DNA from: Colius striatus
Taxonomy: Eukaryota; Chordata; Aves; Coliiformes; Coliidae
DNA: 64,000 bases
Direction of reading: 5' to 3'
NCBI RefSeq assembly: GCF_028858725.1
Contig: NC_084767.1
Location: 6,933,501 to 6,997,500, forward strand
The notes under the pieces: generated by a model
Seen by the model: the letters and a program-made list of their open reading frames with translations, nothing else
The model's database searches: none
What the model was told of the DNA's origin: nothing
Position numbers and translations under genes: made by a program
In this document: one piece after another, positions 14,560 to 26,642 of the stretch
Layout of the letters: each line of letters starts with the position of its first letter
How positions within the stretch are numbered: position 1 is the stretch's first letter

Positions 14560-14838
14560 GCCCGACGCTGCCCCGCCCGCTCCGCTCCTCGGCCCCTTCG
14601 TGCCGGGCGCTGCTCCAGCCCAGGCCGCGGCGCCCTCCGCGTGCGCGCTGCGGCCGCTGCCGGTCCTTTAAACGTCGTCCCGGGTCCCGCCCCCTCCGCC
14701 GCTTCCCCAGCCAATCAGCGCGCGCGTTGTGACGGGGCGCACGGCACGTCCGCGCTCCCGCAGCGCCGGCGCAGCCCAGCGGGCGGCGGAGCAGCAGCAG
14801 GCCCAGGCCAGGCCCCGCCGGGCCCCGGCGCCGCCGCA
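14560..14838 (+). promoter_or_regulatory. MAT2B: MAT2B core promoter and 5'UTR (TATA-less)
   Basis: No TATA box sits at a suitable distance. Visible elements are GC boxes of CCCGCCC type (around 14573 and 14686), a CCAAT box in the context GCCAATCAG (14710-14718), and a TGACG half CRE at about 14730. The CCAAT box lies about 130 bases before the ATG, so transcription probably begins between about 14740 and 14800. The initiation site is inferred; no transcript data are available. Confidence 0.65.
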
Positions 14839-17800
14839 ATGGTCGGCCGGGAGAAGGAGCTCAAGATCCGCTTCGTGCCGGGCCGCTGCGAGCTGGTGGA
14901 GGTGAGCTCCGGCCCGCGGGACGGCTTCTCTGAGGGCGCAGCGGCGGCAGGCGGAGGCTCTCGGCTCCCCCAGCGGGCGCGGCCGACCCGGGAGCAAGGG
15001 CCCGGGCTGGGCCTCCCGGGAGCGGCCGAGCGCAGGGCCGCGGAGGGGGCGCGGCGGCCCGCGGGGCTGGCGGCAGAGCGCGGGCTCCGTGCGGCTGTGC
15101 CCTGCCCGCGGCGCGTCCAAGGTGAAGCGCATCGGCGAGCTCCCGCCCACGGGGCTCCTTCGTTCCTTTCTCTCGCCGGGCTTCTCTGCGAGCTCGGGAA
15201 ACGGGCATGGTTTTGTGTTTCCTCACTATCTTTATGCTAATTCCCCGCAGCTGTGTGTGTTGAGCGGCAGAAAGTTGGCTGTCAAGCCCGCTTAGTTGAG
15301 GCGCGCAATCGTCGCGGCCCCAACGCACAGAGAAGGTTCCTCCTTAGCAGGAACACTGCAGTGGTCCCTCATACCGCTGCTCTTGCGGGGTTGTTATTTG
15401 CTGTCCGCTGTGTTACGAATGAGGTACAACAGGTGCGGCTCTGAACAGCCGCGGTTGTGAGAGATGGACGCCTCAGTTCAATGCACAGCTTTTTGTCAAC
15501 GTCTGCGTGTATTCATCTGCCGGTCCTTGCCCCGAAAGAAGCCTCTTGGTTTGCCGTTTGCTTTTTGTTGCCGTAGGTGATGCCAGAGCTGAAGGACGAG
15601 CTCAGTCGTGCAGTGACTTCACCGTAGGCACATTTTTGTCATTACACTGCACATCCGTGTTAGCTTCAATTTCCAGTGGGTGTTCCTTGAAATTGGTGTT
15701 TTTGAGTTCATGGTTTTGTCAAGTTCAGTTTTTAGATAAAGCTTAGAAAGTGCTTTTATCTTCGTTTTCACTTTGAAACATATTACACTTTACTATTGTT
15801 GTAAATTATACTCTTTTTTGATAGTGTCTACATAATCTTAGGTCTCATAAATGCTGCCTTACGATGTGTATTTTCATGTCAATGAGACTGCTGAGTATAA
15901 TTCTTTATTACGTTAATTCCTGGTGAACATTGAACATCAGATAAAGCAAAATGAGATTAACTGCTTTATTATAAAGCTTAAAATTAAGTAGTGGTATTAG
16001 AAATTAGTTGGCAAGAGAACTTTTTGGATGTTTGATGACTGTGTGTGACTGTTTCTTAGCAGAGAAAGACATAGAAAAGATTTGTTATCAGATGGGCTAA
16101 TCTGAATAGGAACTTGTATTTAAGCCTGTAAAATTTGCAGGCAAAATTGTAACATTTGAATTCTAGAATGTCTTTTTATAGATCTTCAGTGAATGTAAAG
16201 AATAAAGTGCTGCTAAAAAGTGTACTTTCTAGCTCGTGGGTATAACAGTTAAGAGCACTCTTACCTTTTAATTGCATTCCATTATTCATCCTCCCACCAT
16301 ATTTAAGGAAAAATACATAAGTTAACAGAAGTAAGAGAGAAGATGCTACACTAAATGTGGTTTCAGTTAAGTACTGGCACTGATGAACAGTAAATTTTGC
16401 CACCTTCTCTTCTAGAAGACCATTATTAATTTCTTGTAAGATAAAGCAAATAAGAGCAGTTGAATTTTCACCTTTGCCATTGAAGATGATCTGATTGATA
16501 CAGTGAGGTTTATGGTGCTGTTCATGTGTATGTACTTGTCTGTGCCTGGATGGCTGTGAAGCAGCAGCATGAGCTTCTGTAGGGCTGTGAGAGCCTCTGC
16601 AAACAGCAGTGGGGGAACATTCACCCTCAGAGCTCTTCTGGATTCAGTACTGGTGTCTGTGGCTGCATGACATTCTGCAAAGGAGCAAGGCAACGTAAAG
16701 GGAAAGAGTTAAATCTCTGTATATTACCAACATATTTAACTTCTGGGAAGGTTAAACACCTTTAAGGTGGTAGTTTGGTTGTGTTGAATTTATGGGAAAG
16801 GTCAGTCACACAGCCTAGCTTATCAGAAAATAAGTGACCAGAAGGAGCCTTGCAGATGAGCAACAGGATGCAAGCTGCACTTCACTTGGTAAAAGTTGTG
16901 ACTGTTCCATTCAAGCTGTACTGTTAATGCGATATCCTCTTTGTGATGTGTAGAATAAACAAATGTAGATGAGTGATGCCTAAAAATGTCAGATTTTACA
17001 AATGACACATGTTTTTGTATTGTCACTGTCTGCTTGTTAAAGACATCCTGTGACCTTTTCTGGAATGTTTCGGCACTGATTTCTGCAGCAGGTCTTTGCT
17101 GTTTGTTAGCAGCTACCTTCCAGCTCCAGAAGTGCTGATAGTCTGTCCTGTGACATAGTCCAGACTGTGCCGAGATAAGAAGTATAGAACAAAAAACCAA
17201 AACAATACTTGCTTGATTTTGCTTGTACTTTTTAGAGAAATGTGGACAGCCTTAAAAAATTGTAAATAAACTTGTGTTTCAAGGTCAAATGGAGTGTAAA
17301 GATAAAAGTAGCTTTTTAAACTCTCACTCGTCTCTTTCAGGAAACTGTCCTAATGGAAACTACTATTTTTCATCCCATACCAATAGGAATAAGTCATCCT
17401 TTGCCTGAGGATTGAGAGTTGAGGGAAAGGCACACACTGTACTGGGAGCTTTAAGTCGCTTTGGGGTAGACCTTTACTGTAGCCCACTTCTGCAACCACT
17501 AGTGCTAGAGAAGGTTATGGAACAGATTAGCCTGAGGCTTATACAGGATAATCAAAGGTTCAGGTGCAGCCAGCATGGCTTTATGAAGGGCAGGTCTTAT
17601 TTGACCAATCTCATCTTCTTCTATGACAAGGTGACCCCTTTAGTGGATGAGGGAAAGGCTGTAGATGTGGTCTTCCTGGACTTCACTAAGGCCTTCAACA
17701 CAGTCTCCCACACCATCCTCCTGGAGAAACTGACTGCCGAGGCCTTGATGGACCCCACTCTGCATTGGGTGGGAAACTGTCTGGGTGACTGGCCCCACAG

Positions 17801-20800
17801 AGTAGTGGGGAATGGAATTAAGTCCAGTTGTTGGCTCGTCACCAGTGGTGTTCCCCGGGGCTTGATGTTGGGGCCTGTCCTGTTTAACATCTTTATCAAT
17901 GATCTGGATGAGGGGATTGAGTGCATCCTGGGTAAATTTGTAGATGACACCAAGCTGGGTGACTGTATAGATTTGCTTGAGGGTGAGAAGGCTGTTCAGA
18001 GGGCCTTGACCAGGCTCAAGTGATGGACTGAGACCAATTGCATGAGGTCAAGTGCTGGGTCCTGCGCTTGAGCCACAACAACCCCATGCAACGCTACAGG
18101 CCTGGGACAGAGCGGCTTGAGATCTGTCTTACAGAAAAGGACCTGGGAATGTTAATTGACAGCTGCCTGAACATGAGCCAGCAGTATACCCAGGTGGCCA
18201 AGAAGGCCAAGGGTATCCTGGCCTGCATCAGAAGTAGTGTGGCCAGTGCGACCAAGGAGGTGATTGTTCTCCTGTACGTGACACTGGTGAGACCGTATTT
18301 CAAATACTGTGTTCAGTTTTGGGCCTCTCACTACAAGAAGGGCATGGAGGTGCTGGAATGTGTCCAGAGATGGGCAACAAAGCTGATGAAAGGTTAGAGC
18401 ATAGATCTTATAAGGAACAGCTGAGGGAGCTGGGGATGTTTAGTCTAGAGAAGAGGGGGCTGAAAAGAGATATGATAATTCTCTACAACTGCCTGAAGGG
18501 AAATTGTAGTGAGGGAGGCGTCTATCTCCCCAATAACAAACAATACAACACAAGGAGATGGGTTCAAGTTGTGCCAGGGGAGGTTTAGATGGAACATTAA
18601 GAACTTTTTCACCAAGAGGGTTATTAAGCCTTGGAATGGGCTGCCCAGGGAGGTGGTGGAGTCACTATCCCTAGAGATATTCTGGAAGTGTGTAGATAAG
18701 TACTGAGGAGTATGGTTTAGTTTAGCGATGGGTTAGGCAGTGTGGGGTTAGTGGTTGGACTTAATGATCTTAAAGGCCTTTTCCAACTGTAAGGATTCTA
18801 TGATTCTACTGTCATGGACCAGAAGCTTTGTAACTTCAAGGGTGAAAGACAAGACAGTAATTTGGAAGCCATTTTTGGTGCTTCCTGTACCACAATCAAA
18901 AAGCAGCTATCTGTTATAGTGTTGACAGTGTAAGATTCCTCAGAAGTGACAGGACTATTTGAATTGCATGTTAGAGAGCATTTACAAACAATCACTGTGA
19001 CAAATTGTCTGTGTGTATACAGTGGTCAGGATATTCAAGGTGTGTGGATTCTGCACACCTGAAGTTCTGTACTGGTGTGTAAGCAGATGCTGTTATTTTT
19101 TGTTTTAACAGACTCTGATTCATGATACATGCAGAAGGAAAGTGTGACATGAAAGATTGCACAGACAGATATGCATTTTATGTTTACTGTCTTGATTTTG
19201 ATGGTCTAGTGAGTGGTGGAGTGGAATGCACTTTATGTGAACTGATGTACACAACTGTCTCAAGTGCTGAAATGTGGAGTAGCTGAAGTAAAGCTTTAGT
19301 ATTTTGTATTCCTTATGAGTTTAAATTCTCAAATCACTTTCAGATGCATTTTGTAAAGCTGAGAAGAGCTGTGTCTTGATTTTACTCATTATTAGACTAT
19401 TGCATTAAATAAGGATGAGTTACTGTTCTATTCAGTGATAAAGTACAGGTCTTCACTTCTTTCAGTCCTTGTAGGTAGGCCCCCAGTGAACTGTATTGCT
19501 GCAGCCTCCAACGGGCACAATCTGTCCAAAATGATTTCTTGCGTGTGGACCTCAAGTGTTGCATATTTTAGGTCTGTTTTCAGAATAAATTATTTCCCTC
19601 ACTTCAAATTGCCCAAAGTTGTCAGATTTTGAATGAGCTTAAAATTCTGTCTTCATTAGTGGTTTGGTTTCTTTTCCCCTCTTGTTGTGGAAGTAAATGA
19701 GTTTCTTATTTGAGTTTTGTTTTCATTATCTTGAAAAATATGTTTAAATACTTGACTGGGTAACATATGGGTGCTCTCAGATGTTTTGTGTTCCATGAGA
19801 CACTCTAAAACACACATAGCAAGGGAAGCTATTTAGTACAGTAACCTTGTGCACTTTTTAAGAAAGCCAGTAATAAATAATAGTAGAAAGCAAACTTTTC
19901 CCGTTCTCATTTCCCTAGGAAGATGTTGATATTCCCAGCAGGCGAGTTTTGATTACTGGTGCTACGGGACTCCTTGGCAGAGCTGTGTTTAAAGAATTCA
20001 AGGAAAACAATTGGAATGCAGTTGGCTGTGGATACAGGAGGGCTCAGCCCAGATTCGAACAGATTAATCTTCTGGATTCTATTGCAGTTCATGACATTAT
20101 TCATGATTTTCAGGTAAGTTTCTGGAGTCTGGAGCAGATGAGTAGGGTACTTAATACGTCTGGCACTCAGTTGATAGTGCCGTTCTGATACTGATTTGTG
20201 TGGCTTTAGTGGGGCTAAGGCTTTGGCAGAGCTCTGAAGAATTTATATCCTCCTTTACTGCCACAACTGTAGGATGGCTGTAAAACTTGCTGTAAAACTG
20301 AAATTACTGAAGATCATAACTGCAAAATTAACAGTCAGGTCTTTTGGTGTCTTGAAGCAACGTGGTTCTGTTTTACTTCCCAAGGAAAACACACTTCTCA
20401 GAATGTGACTAAAAATAATCCTTTTACTTTTATTACTTCTCAGAACTTAATGCCTTTTTTTCCTGAGGGTTCATCACTAGAGTTAGGGTGCCACTGCAAT
20501 CTCTTGACAATGTTTGTTGTTTAAAATCAGTCTTTAATTTCCAGCCTCATGTTATAGTGCATTGTGCTGCTGAGAGAAGGCCAGATGTTGTAGAAAGTCA
20601 ACCGGACGGTGCTTCTCAGCTCAATGTGGCTGCTTCAGGGAACTTGGCTAAAGAGGCGGGTAAGGAGACCATCTAATGGAGTTGGTTTATAATGCAGTTG
20701 GTACTTGTGCAGAGTCTTGGGTCTGCAATCAGTGTGCTGTCATCCTGCTTGCTGTAAGGGTAGCATGCTTGTCTTTGCAAAAGAGCAGTGGTGGGAGTGA

Positions 20801-23800
20801 ATGGGGCTAGAAGATGAGGTCATTTGCAGGCTTGTTTAAAGATTTAGTGGGATTTCAAACGAGGTGTGAATTAAAATAGATTATGTGTAAACATCTTCTT
20901 CCTAGCTGGAGTTGGAGCGTTTCTGATCTACATTAGTACGGATTATGTATTTGATGGAACAAACCCTCCTTATAAAGAGACCGATGTACCAAACCCCTTG
21001 AATTTATATGGTAAAACCAAACTGGAGGGTGAAAAGGCAGTCCTGGAAAATAATGAAGGTAAGAATACACTCACACATTTGTAACAGAGGCTTTCTGTTT
21101 TTATTTAATTATATATTAGCTTAATAGACTCATAAGTCACTGGTGAAATTGCAAAACCATGGAAACAAGATTTAGAAAAGACTTTGATTCGGAATCAGTC
21201 TCCTTGCTCATAAAAGATTCCTGTTGCTTGTAGGTTGACTAAAGCTTTGTTTCTTACCTGGTCCAGTTTGTGTTAGGAGCCTTTCCTGATGAATATTCGC
21301 AAGCCTTTGTCTACTGTGAGTCAGCTATTCCTAAGGAAAGATAAAACACATCATCAGTGCAACACACAGACTTTACTACATTTAATGCAAAGCTGCTGTT
21401 AGGTGGGGGATGCATTGCCATTGTTCTAAATGATGTTTACTGAAAGAGAACACCAGACTTGCAATTCAATAGTAAGGAAGATAAAATCAACCTGGGCTTT
21501 TTTTTGAACTTGCTTTGTTTCCTTGCCAATCTCCTGTTTGCTCTCCTTACATAAGCCATCAGGCTTCCTCATTGTGTTTTTACCCACCTAGCTTACCACA
21601 CACCTCAGATGCCTGCTTGTGACACTTTCTACAGGGTTAGTAACACATTTCTGCTTTTAAACAACAATTTTAGAACAACGGTGATTTAAGTATTTTCTTA
21701 ATGAAAATTGGCATTCAAAGTGTATGAACATAATGTTTATAACTGTTTAATAAGACAAACAAACTTGGGTCTGGTCATATTTCCCCACATTTAAAACTTC
21801 TTCTATGAAAGAGAGGTTTGGTTTTTTCTAGTTTCGTGTTTGGTTGGTAGGCTTTGAGTTTCTATTCACAGATTGCAAGGGAAGAAGCACTTCTGTTTTC
21901 TCAAAGATTTTGAAGACAGCAGTCTCAGTGCACTTGCAGAAGAAGGTTCTGATATGTCACTGTGATACTTGCACTGTGATTCTGTTCTGCCTGACCAGAG
22001 AATTGAACAATTGATAAATTAGTGTGATGATCTTTCAGTAATTAAATGTATACCATATTGGAAAAGGATAGGTCTTAATACAGATTTGTCAAGACTTTCT
22101 AAACATACTTTAATAGGAAAAGTCTTAATTAAGTAAAATCAATTTAGATAAAAATATTCAGTTCTTACTTAAATATCATCTCTGAACTTGACTGTGATGC
22201 TGTTTACTCCCTCTTCAGATTGGGAAAGAAGGTGAGACCACACCACTTTCAAGTACATGTGGTGATCTTGGTAGATCCTTCCCCCAACACAACACTTTTG
22301 GCCAGGCAGTCGTGGTATCAGTAGCATAAGAAATTTCAAGATGGTGCTGAGTAAGATGATTGAAAATGTCAATTCTATTAGTTAATACAAATATAAATAT
22401 TTTACATGTGTTAGTCTTCTGCTTTACAAATGTTCCTGGGTAGAGTTCTGTCTGTCAAGTGTCTGTGGTTGCGTGAAGAGCTTCCCTGTCCGTTTCTGTT
22501 GTATAATGCAAGAATCTTCACCCACAGTTTGAGGGCTTTGCATTTCTTTTTAAAAATATGTATTTTACTTTGACTGAGAAAGGATCCAGTGGTATTTAGT
22601 GCTCTTGCTAATAAAGCTAAAGAGTTTCAGGCAGTCTTCAGAACCATTGGTCATGGAGGTGATGATCTGCAAGTCTCAGGTAGCTCTTCAAGAGCAAAAG
22701 CAAAGCAGTCTGTCTCAAATAAAGCATACTTCTAAAGATATTCAAACAGAGACATTTCAGTCAGTGTTTAAAGACAGGAAAAACAAATAAATGGTTTTAG
22801 AGCAGCAGGAAATCAATGTCATCCTAGGGTTTTTATTGTACTTGGTTTTCTCATGTAAGTACTTCTTTTGATTTCTGTGAGAATAATTTGTGTTAGCTTT
22901 TTCTTTTTGCCTTTCTAGGAGCTATAGCATATTCCTTTATGAATCTTTAAAAATTGCAATGATTTGTTCACTCACACTTCTAATTTCAGGACTTATTTTA
23001 TTTAGGCAAAAATGTCTGCACTACTTTTAATGAATTTGTTATTGATTTCTTGGATTTCCCCTCAAAAGAGGCCTTTTGAGCCTTCATGACTATATGATGT
23101 GTTTCATCCTGAAATACCCTTCTCTTTGCATTTTTTACTAGTTTAATTTCTCAAATCACTATCTTGAAATCTAATGTGGTTTACTACTGTATTCTGTGAA
23201 CCTGTTCCTTGCTTGTCAATATTTTTCTTCATTCCAAGTTTCATATCTTTTTCTCTGGTTAATGATACCTTTTTTATGCAGAAGACTTCTGCATACTAGG
23301 TGGAAAATCTTTGTAGTTGATGCCTGAACTCGGTGATTGGTGGGAATTTTTCTTCTTAACCCAAGGAAGATGGGGAGTGCTGGAGTTAATGAATTGTGCA
23401 CCTGGGGGTTTTAATGTTCTTAATTTTTCTTCTGACCCAAACAGGCATTTTTTCCTCTTGCACAGGTAACAAAAGCTGCTTCAGTCTCCAGAAAACAATG
23501 GCTTACAGGAAAATAAGTTGATATAAATGTAGTGTTTATAGACTGCTTTAATTTATAGACATTACAATTGGATTCTGAGGACAAGCATATTAATTGCATT
23601 TTGTGAACTGTAGTTGTTTAATATCAACTTATTTTCAGCCTTTCCAAAATGCTCTTCAGGTTATGTTGCAGCATTTATACCTGTTCCTACCAACCAGAAT
23701 ACGTTGAAAATACTCTTTTTATTTTAGGTGCTGCAGTACTTAGGATTCCTATCTTATATGGAGAGGTAGAAAGACTGGAGGAAAGTGCTGTGACCGTTAT

Positions 23801-26365
23801 GTTTGATAAAGTGCAGTTCAGTAATAAATCTGCCAACATGGACCACTGGCAACAGAGGTTTCCTACTAATGTCAAAGATGTAGCAACTGTTTGCAGACAG
23901 CTAGCGGAGAAGAGAATGCTGGTAAGGATTTAAAGAAACAAACCTCTTCAAGGCAGAAACAGATGGAGTTCTTGGCTCTGTTTCCGAACAACTGAGAACT
24001 GCATATAACCTGCACTGTTCTTTGCATTTCTAGAACACTGGGAGGGAGGAAAGAGCTGGCTGTAATAATGCATTACCTTTACATGACAGTGTGTGGATGT
24101 TCTGATATTTGAAACAAAAGTGAGTGAAGCAATGGGATAAATCCTTCTGAAAGTAGACACCTGTCTTCTAGTACACAAGAGAGAAATGCAAACACCTAAA
24201 TTCTTCTGATATGCCTTTTACAAATTGACTAAAAAACCCCATGGTGGTTGAGTGCCATTCTCAAAAGTGTCCTCGTTCATTGTGTTGGGAACACCAAAGT
24301 GGCAAAACCCAGCCACTGGACTTTAAATTTGGGTTTCCTCACCGCAATGTCTTCAGTTTACCACCATGGCAAGGTAACAAAACCAAACAACCACCTTTAT
24401 TTTTCATACATATAACTTGGAAAAAAAAATGGACCATGCACAAATGGTGGATGTGATGCAATCGGTTTGTTTGACATTCTCAATCCATAGTCAACTGGTC
24501 TCTGAAAATCAACACCAGTGGGGTGCTGTAACATGCCTTCCAGAATAGGATCTCTCTGAAAGATTATTCTGCCCAGTTCCTGCACAGGAATTAGTCTGAG
24601 GGCTACCTAACTGCTTGTTTTTTACCTGTCTTTGCTGTTTCTCCTGTAGGACCCATCAGTAAAAGGAACATTTCATTGGTCTGGTAATGAACAGATGACT
24701 AAGTATGAAATGGCATGTGCAATTGCAGATGCCTTCAACCTTCCCAGCAGCCACTTGAGACCAGTAAGTGATGTATTGTTTCACCTGTAGAAAGATGGAT
24801 GTGATTTACTGTTTCAAACAGTAGGTTTTACTCTAGCTGTACCAATAAACTTCATCTTCAGGACAATCTTTGTGTACCTAGCACAGCAAATGTATTGCTG
24901 GGGATGCTGTCTGGTTTCTTAACTCAGGAAACAACTGCTTTGACCTGCTGAATTACAGAAATTGCACAGTCAGTCAGTAACAAGTTCCACAGTCCGTAGT
25001 GTAACAGGATTTTTTGCAGAACAGTTCCCCCTAGTCACGAGTAAATCCATATTTGTTATCTTTTTGTCTTTAAAAAAGCTTAGAGATTGGCAGAACATTA
25101 ACTAAGGAAGCCACCTAAGAACTTTTCAATGCTAAGATTTAATTCTGAATACATATACTTAAGAACTTCACATCCTTTTTTGTTTTGCTTTAAACACTTG
25201 TCCTGCAGTTTTACTGACATGTAAAAGTAAGATTACTCCTAAAGACATACTGATAATGTTGTGAGAATATTACATCTATTTATATCCAAAGTAAATTTCA
25301 AGGATTCTTAATTAGCAAAGGCTGAAACCGAGATGTGGTTTGAAAGATGGAGAGAAAGAGAATGGAGAACACTAACTTAGTCTGCATTTTTTCAGCCCAA
25401 TTCTACTCCTCTTCATGTATATTGATCAAGATGTGATTTTGTCATCATTTTAGAGCATTTTTTAGTTTATGATTGTAGTTACAGGATGAAAATAGGAATC
25501 AGAGAATAACATAAATGGTTATCAGTAATTGAATGAGAAGACTTTAACTTAAGATGCTTCATGTTGCTCTGCCTGACCTCTCATTACAATGGAATGAAGC
25601 CAACCATAAAACAAACCAACCAAAAACCCCAAAACAAAAAAAACCCCACAAGTAGTTGAAAAGGGAGGAGAGGAACGTGCCTATATAGAGTGCTGTGAAG
25701 GAACACCTCTAAGTGTTCTTATATAAGAAGAAACTTCTTTTTCTGTCATTTCTAATTCACTTGTTGGTGTGCTGGGGGTTTTTTTCTGCTTCTTTTTTAG
25801 ATTACTGATTGTCCGGTTGTGGGTGCCCTTCGTCCAAGGAATGCACAGCTAGACTGCTCCAAGTTGGAGATGCTGGGGATAGGTCAGAGAACACCATTTC
25901 GAGCTGGGATCAAAGAATCACTTTGGCCTTTCCTTGTTGACAAGAGATGGAGGCAGACAGTCTTCCATTAGTTTGTAACTTTTTTTAGTAAAAGTATGGT
26001 ATGTGGCACTTTTTTAAAAGAAGAAATAGTTTTGTATGAGTGTTCTTAAATGGTGACATTTCTGAGTTTTCATTTAATCAGATAAGCAGATGGTCTTGCA
26101 CTAGTGAAATTGTTAGCCTAAAAAAAGTTCAGTGGACAAAAACTGAGCCTATTTGATGTCATGGATCTTTCCTTCCATTCATACCAGTCTAATTCAATGT
26201 CTATCCCTAACAGATCGTGGTTCTTAGTAATCGGTACCATTTGATGCTAAGAACGACTTGGATCACATGTAGACTTACTTTTGCCTGCAGTACGTTGTTG
26301 ATGCTTAAGGTCTGTGCCATTCTTGTATATACCATTTCCCTTCATTAAAAGACATGGTCAGTTAC
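14839..26365 (+). CDS. MAT2B: MAT2B, methionine adenosyltransferase 2 regulatory beta subunit (complete)
   Basis: MAT2B binds the catalytic MAT2A subunit and modulates S-adenosylmethionine synthesis from methionine and ATP in cytosol and nucleus. Coding segments: 14839-14901, 19919-20113, 20545-20659, 20906-21058, 23728-23921, 24650-24763 and 25801-25971 (TAG 25969-25971). They sum to 1005 bases, 334 residues, the human length. It is an extended short-chain dehydrogenase/reductase related to dTDP-4-dehydrorhamnose reductase (RmlD). The Rossmann NADP-binding motif TGATGLLG is at residues 34-41, STDYVFDG is around 135-142, and the SDR Y-x3-K pair is Y159/K163 in YGKTK. The C-terminus ends RWRQTVFH as in other vertebrates. 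The ATG has G at -3 and G at +4 and opens with MVGREKEL, matching the major human isoform. All introns are GT-AG and phases join cleanly. Intron 1 (5.0 kb) contains a CR1 insertion; intron 4 is 2.7 kb. I see no broken or missing key residue. Confidence 0.98.
14990..15011 (+). other. Putative G-quadruplex motif at the start of MAT2B intron 1
   Basis: Four GGG runs at 14990-14992, 14998-15000, 15004-15006 and 15009-15011 are separated by loops of 5, 3 and 2 bases, fitting the G3N1-7 rule. It lies about 90 bases past the first splice donor on the non-template strand. The CCC in one loop could instead pair with a neighbouring GGG as a hairpin, so folding is uncertain. Confidence 0.45.
17470..18808 (+). 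mobile_element. CR1 LINE, 5'-truncated, 3' end intact, in MAT2B intron 1
   Basis: This is a chicken-repeat-1 class non-LTR retrotransposon fragment of about 1.3 kb, in the same orientation as MAT2B. It covers ORF2 from the reverse transcriptase region ([26 protein letters not shown], then FVDDTKLG as the catalytic box) to the C-terminus ([33 protein letters not shown]), then the short CR1 3' tail with GGATTCTATGATTCT at its end. The frame is broken repeatedly: a stop at 18021-18023, a shift near 18050, and further shifts and stops near 18395 and 18560. The reading passes through three frames, so it is dead. The left edge is approximate, since similarity fades near 17470. Its divergence suggests it is older than the copies at 57.9 and 62.2 kb. 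Confidence 0.93.
25601..25650 (+). repeat. A/C-rich low-complexity tract in MAT2B intron 6
   Basis: About 50 bases made almost only of A and C (repeated AAACC, AAAAC and CCAAAA words), roughly 150 bases before the last MAT2B exon. It is a simple low-complexity sequence with no clear period. Confidence 0.7.
26344..26349 (+). terminator. MAT2B: MAT2B polyadenylation signal ATTAAA
   Basis: ATTAAA lies about 370 bases past the MAT2B stop, followed some 25-60 bases later by a GT/T-rich stretch (TTTCTTGTTTTCTGATGGTGGTG), a typical downstream element. No AATAAA occurs earlier in the 3'UTR. An AATAAA at 27375-27380 could serve as a distal alternative, but nothing else supports a longer UTR. Confidence 0.7.
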
Positions 26366-26623
26366 TCTATCACCAGAGTTTCTTGTTTTCTGATGGTGGT
26401 GTTCTTACAAAGTCAAACTGAAGTAGGAATTGTTGAACACTTGTTTTGCTTGAGCTCGAATCAAAATGTTTTCTAAAGAAGTGAAAGTTTATTTTTGCAA
26501 TTATCAAGTGTACTTTTTATGCTTGAAATATTTTCAGAATGCTCTGTAACTTCAATGCCTGAAGCTTCATATTTGTACAGTGAGTTGTATGCCTTTGTTT
26601 TAATAGTGACATAAAAGCTAGAA

Positions 26624-26642
26624 GGGAGTTGGGAGGGTGGGG
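26624..26642 (+). other. Putative G-quadruplex motif downstream of MAT2B
   Basis: GGG runs at 26624-26626, 26631-26633, 26635-26637 and 26639-26642 have loops of 4, 1 and 1 bases, a compact canonical quadruplex pattern on the coding strand. It starts a roughly 100-base G/T-rich stretch (to about 26730) about 280 bases after the MAT2B poly(A) signal. G-rich tracts in this position can act as RNA polymerase II pause sites, a possible role here. Confidence 0.6.

Larger units (their letters stand above)
14440..15320. promoter_or_regulatory. MAT2B: CpG island at the MAT2B promoter and first exon
   Basis: Base composition changes abruptly from AT-rich to strongly GC-rich with dense CpG, beginning about 14442 and fading after about 15200, with a weaker CpG patch at 15297-15325. 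It covers the 5'UTR, the first coding exon and the beginning of intron 1. This is the usual form of a housekeeping vertebrate promoter. Several fairly long open frames on both strands within the island are by-products of GC-rich DNA, which has few stop codons. Confidence 0.9.

Noticed and set aside
14394..15328. Several 100-200 codon open frames on both strands around the MAT2B first exon.
   Set aside because: The CpG-rich sequence has few stop codons. The frames are arginine/alanine/proline-rich, mutually overlapping and lack recognisable motifs; only 14839-14901 is supported as coding.
15580..15630. Possible alternative MAT2B first exon beginning MPELKDELS, reminiscent of the human second isoform (MPEMPEDMEQ).
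   Set aside because: Only the first three residues match, and no phase-0 GT donor follows before the stop that would join the exon at 19919.
24238..24372. Inverted 10-base words CCATGGTGGT and ACCACCATGG about 120 bases apart, considered as a small inverted-repeat transposon.
   Set aside because: The match does not extend beyond 10 bases, there is no flanking target duplication, and such a pair is expected by chance in intron DNA.
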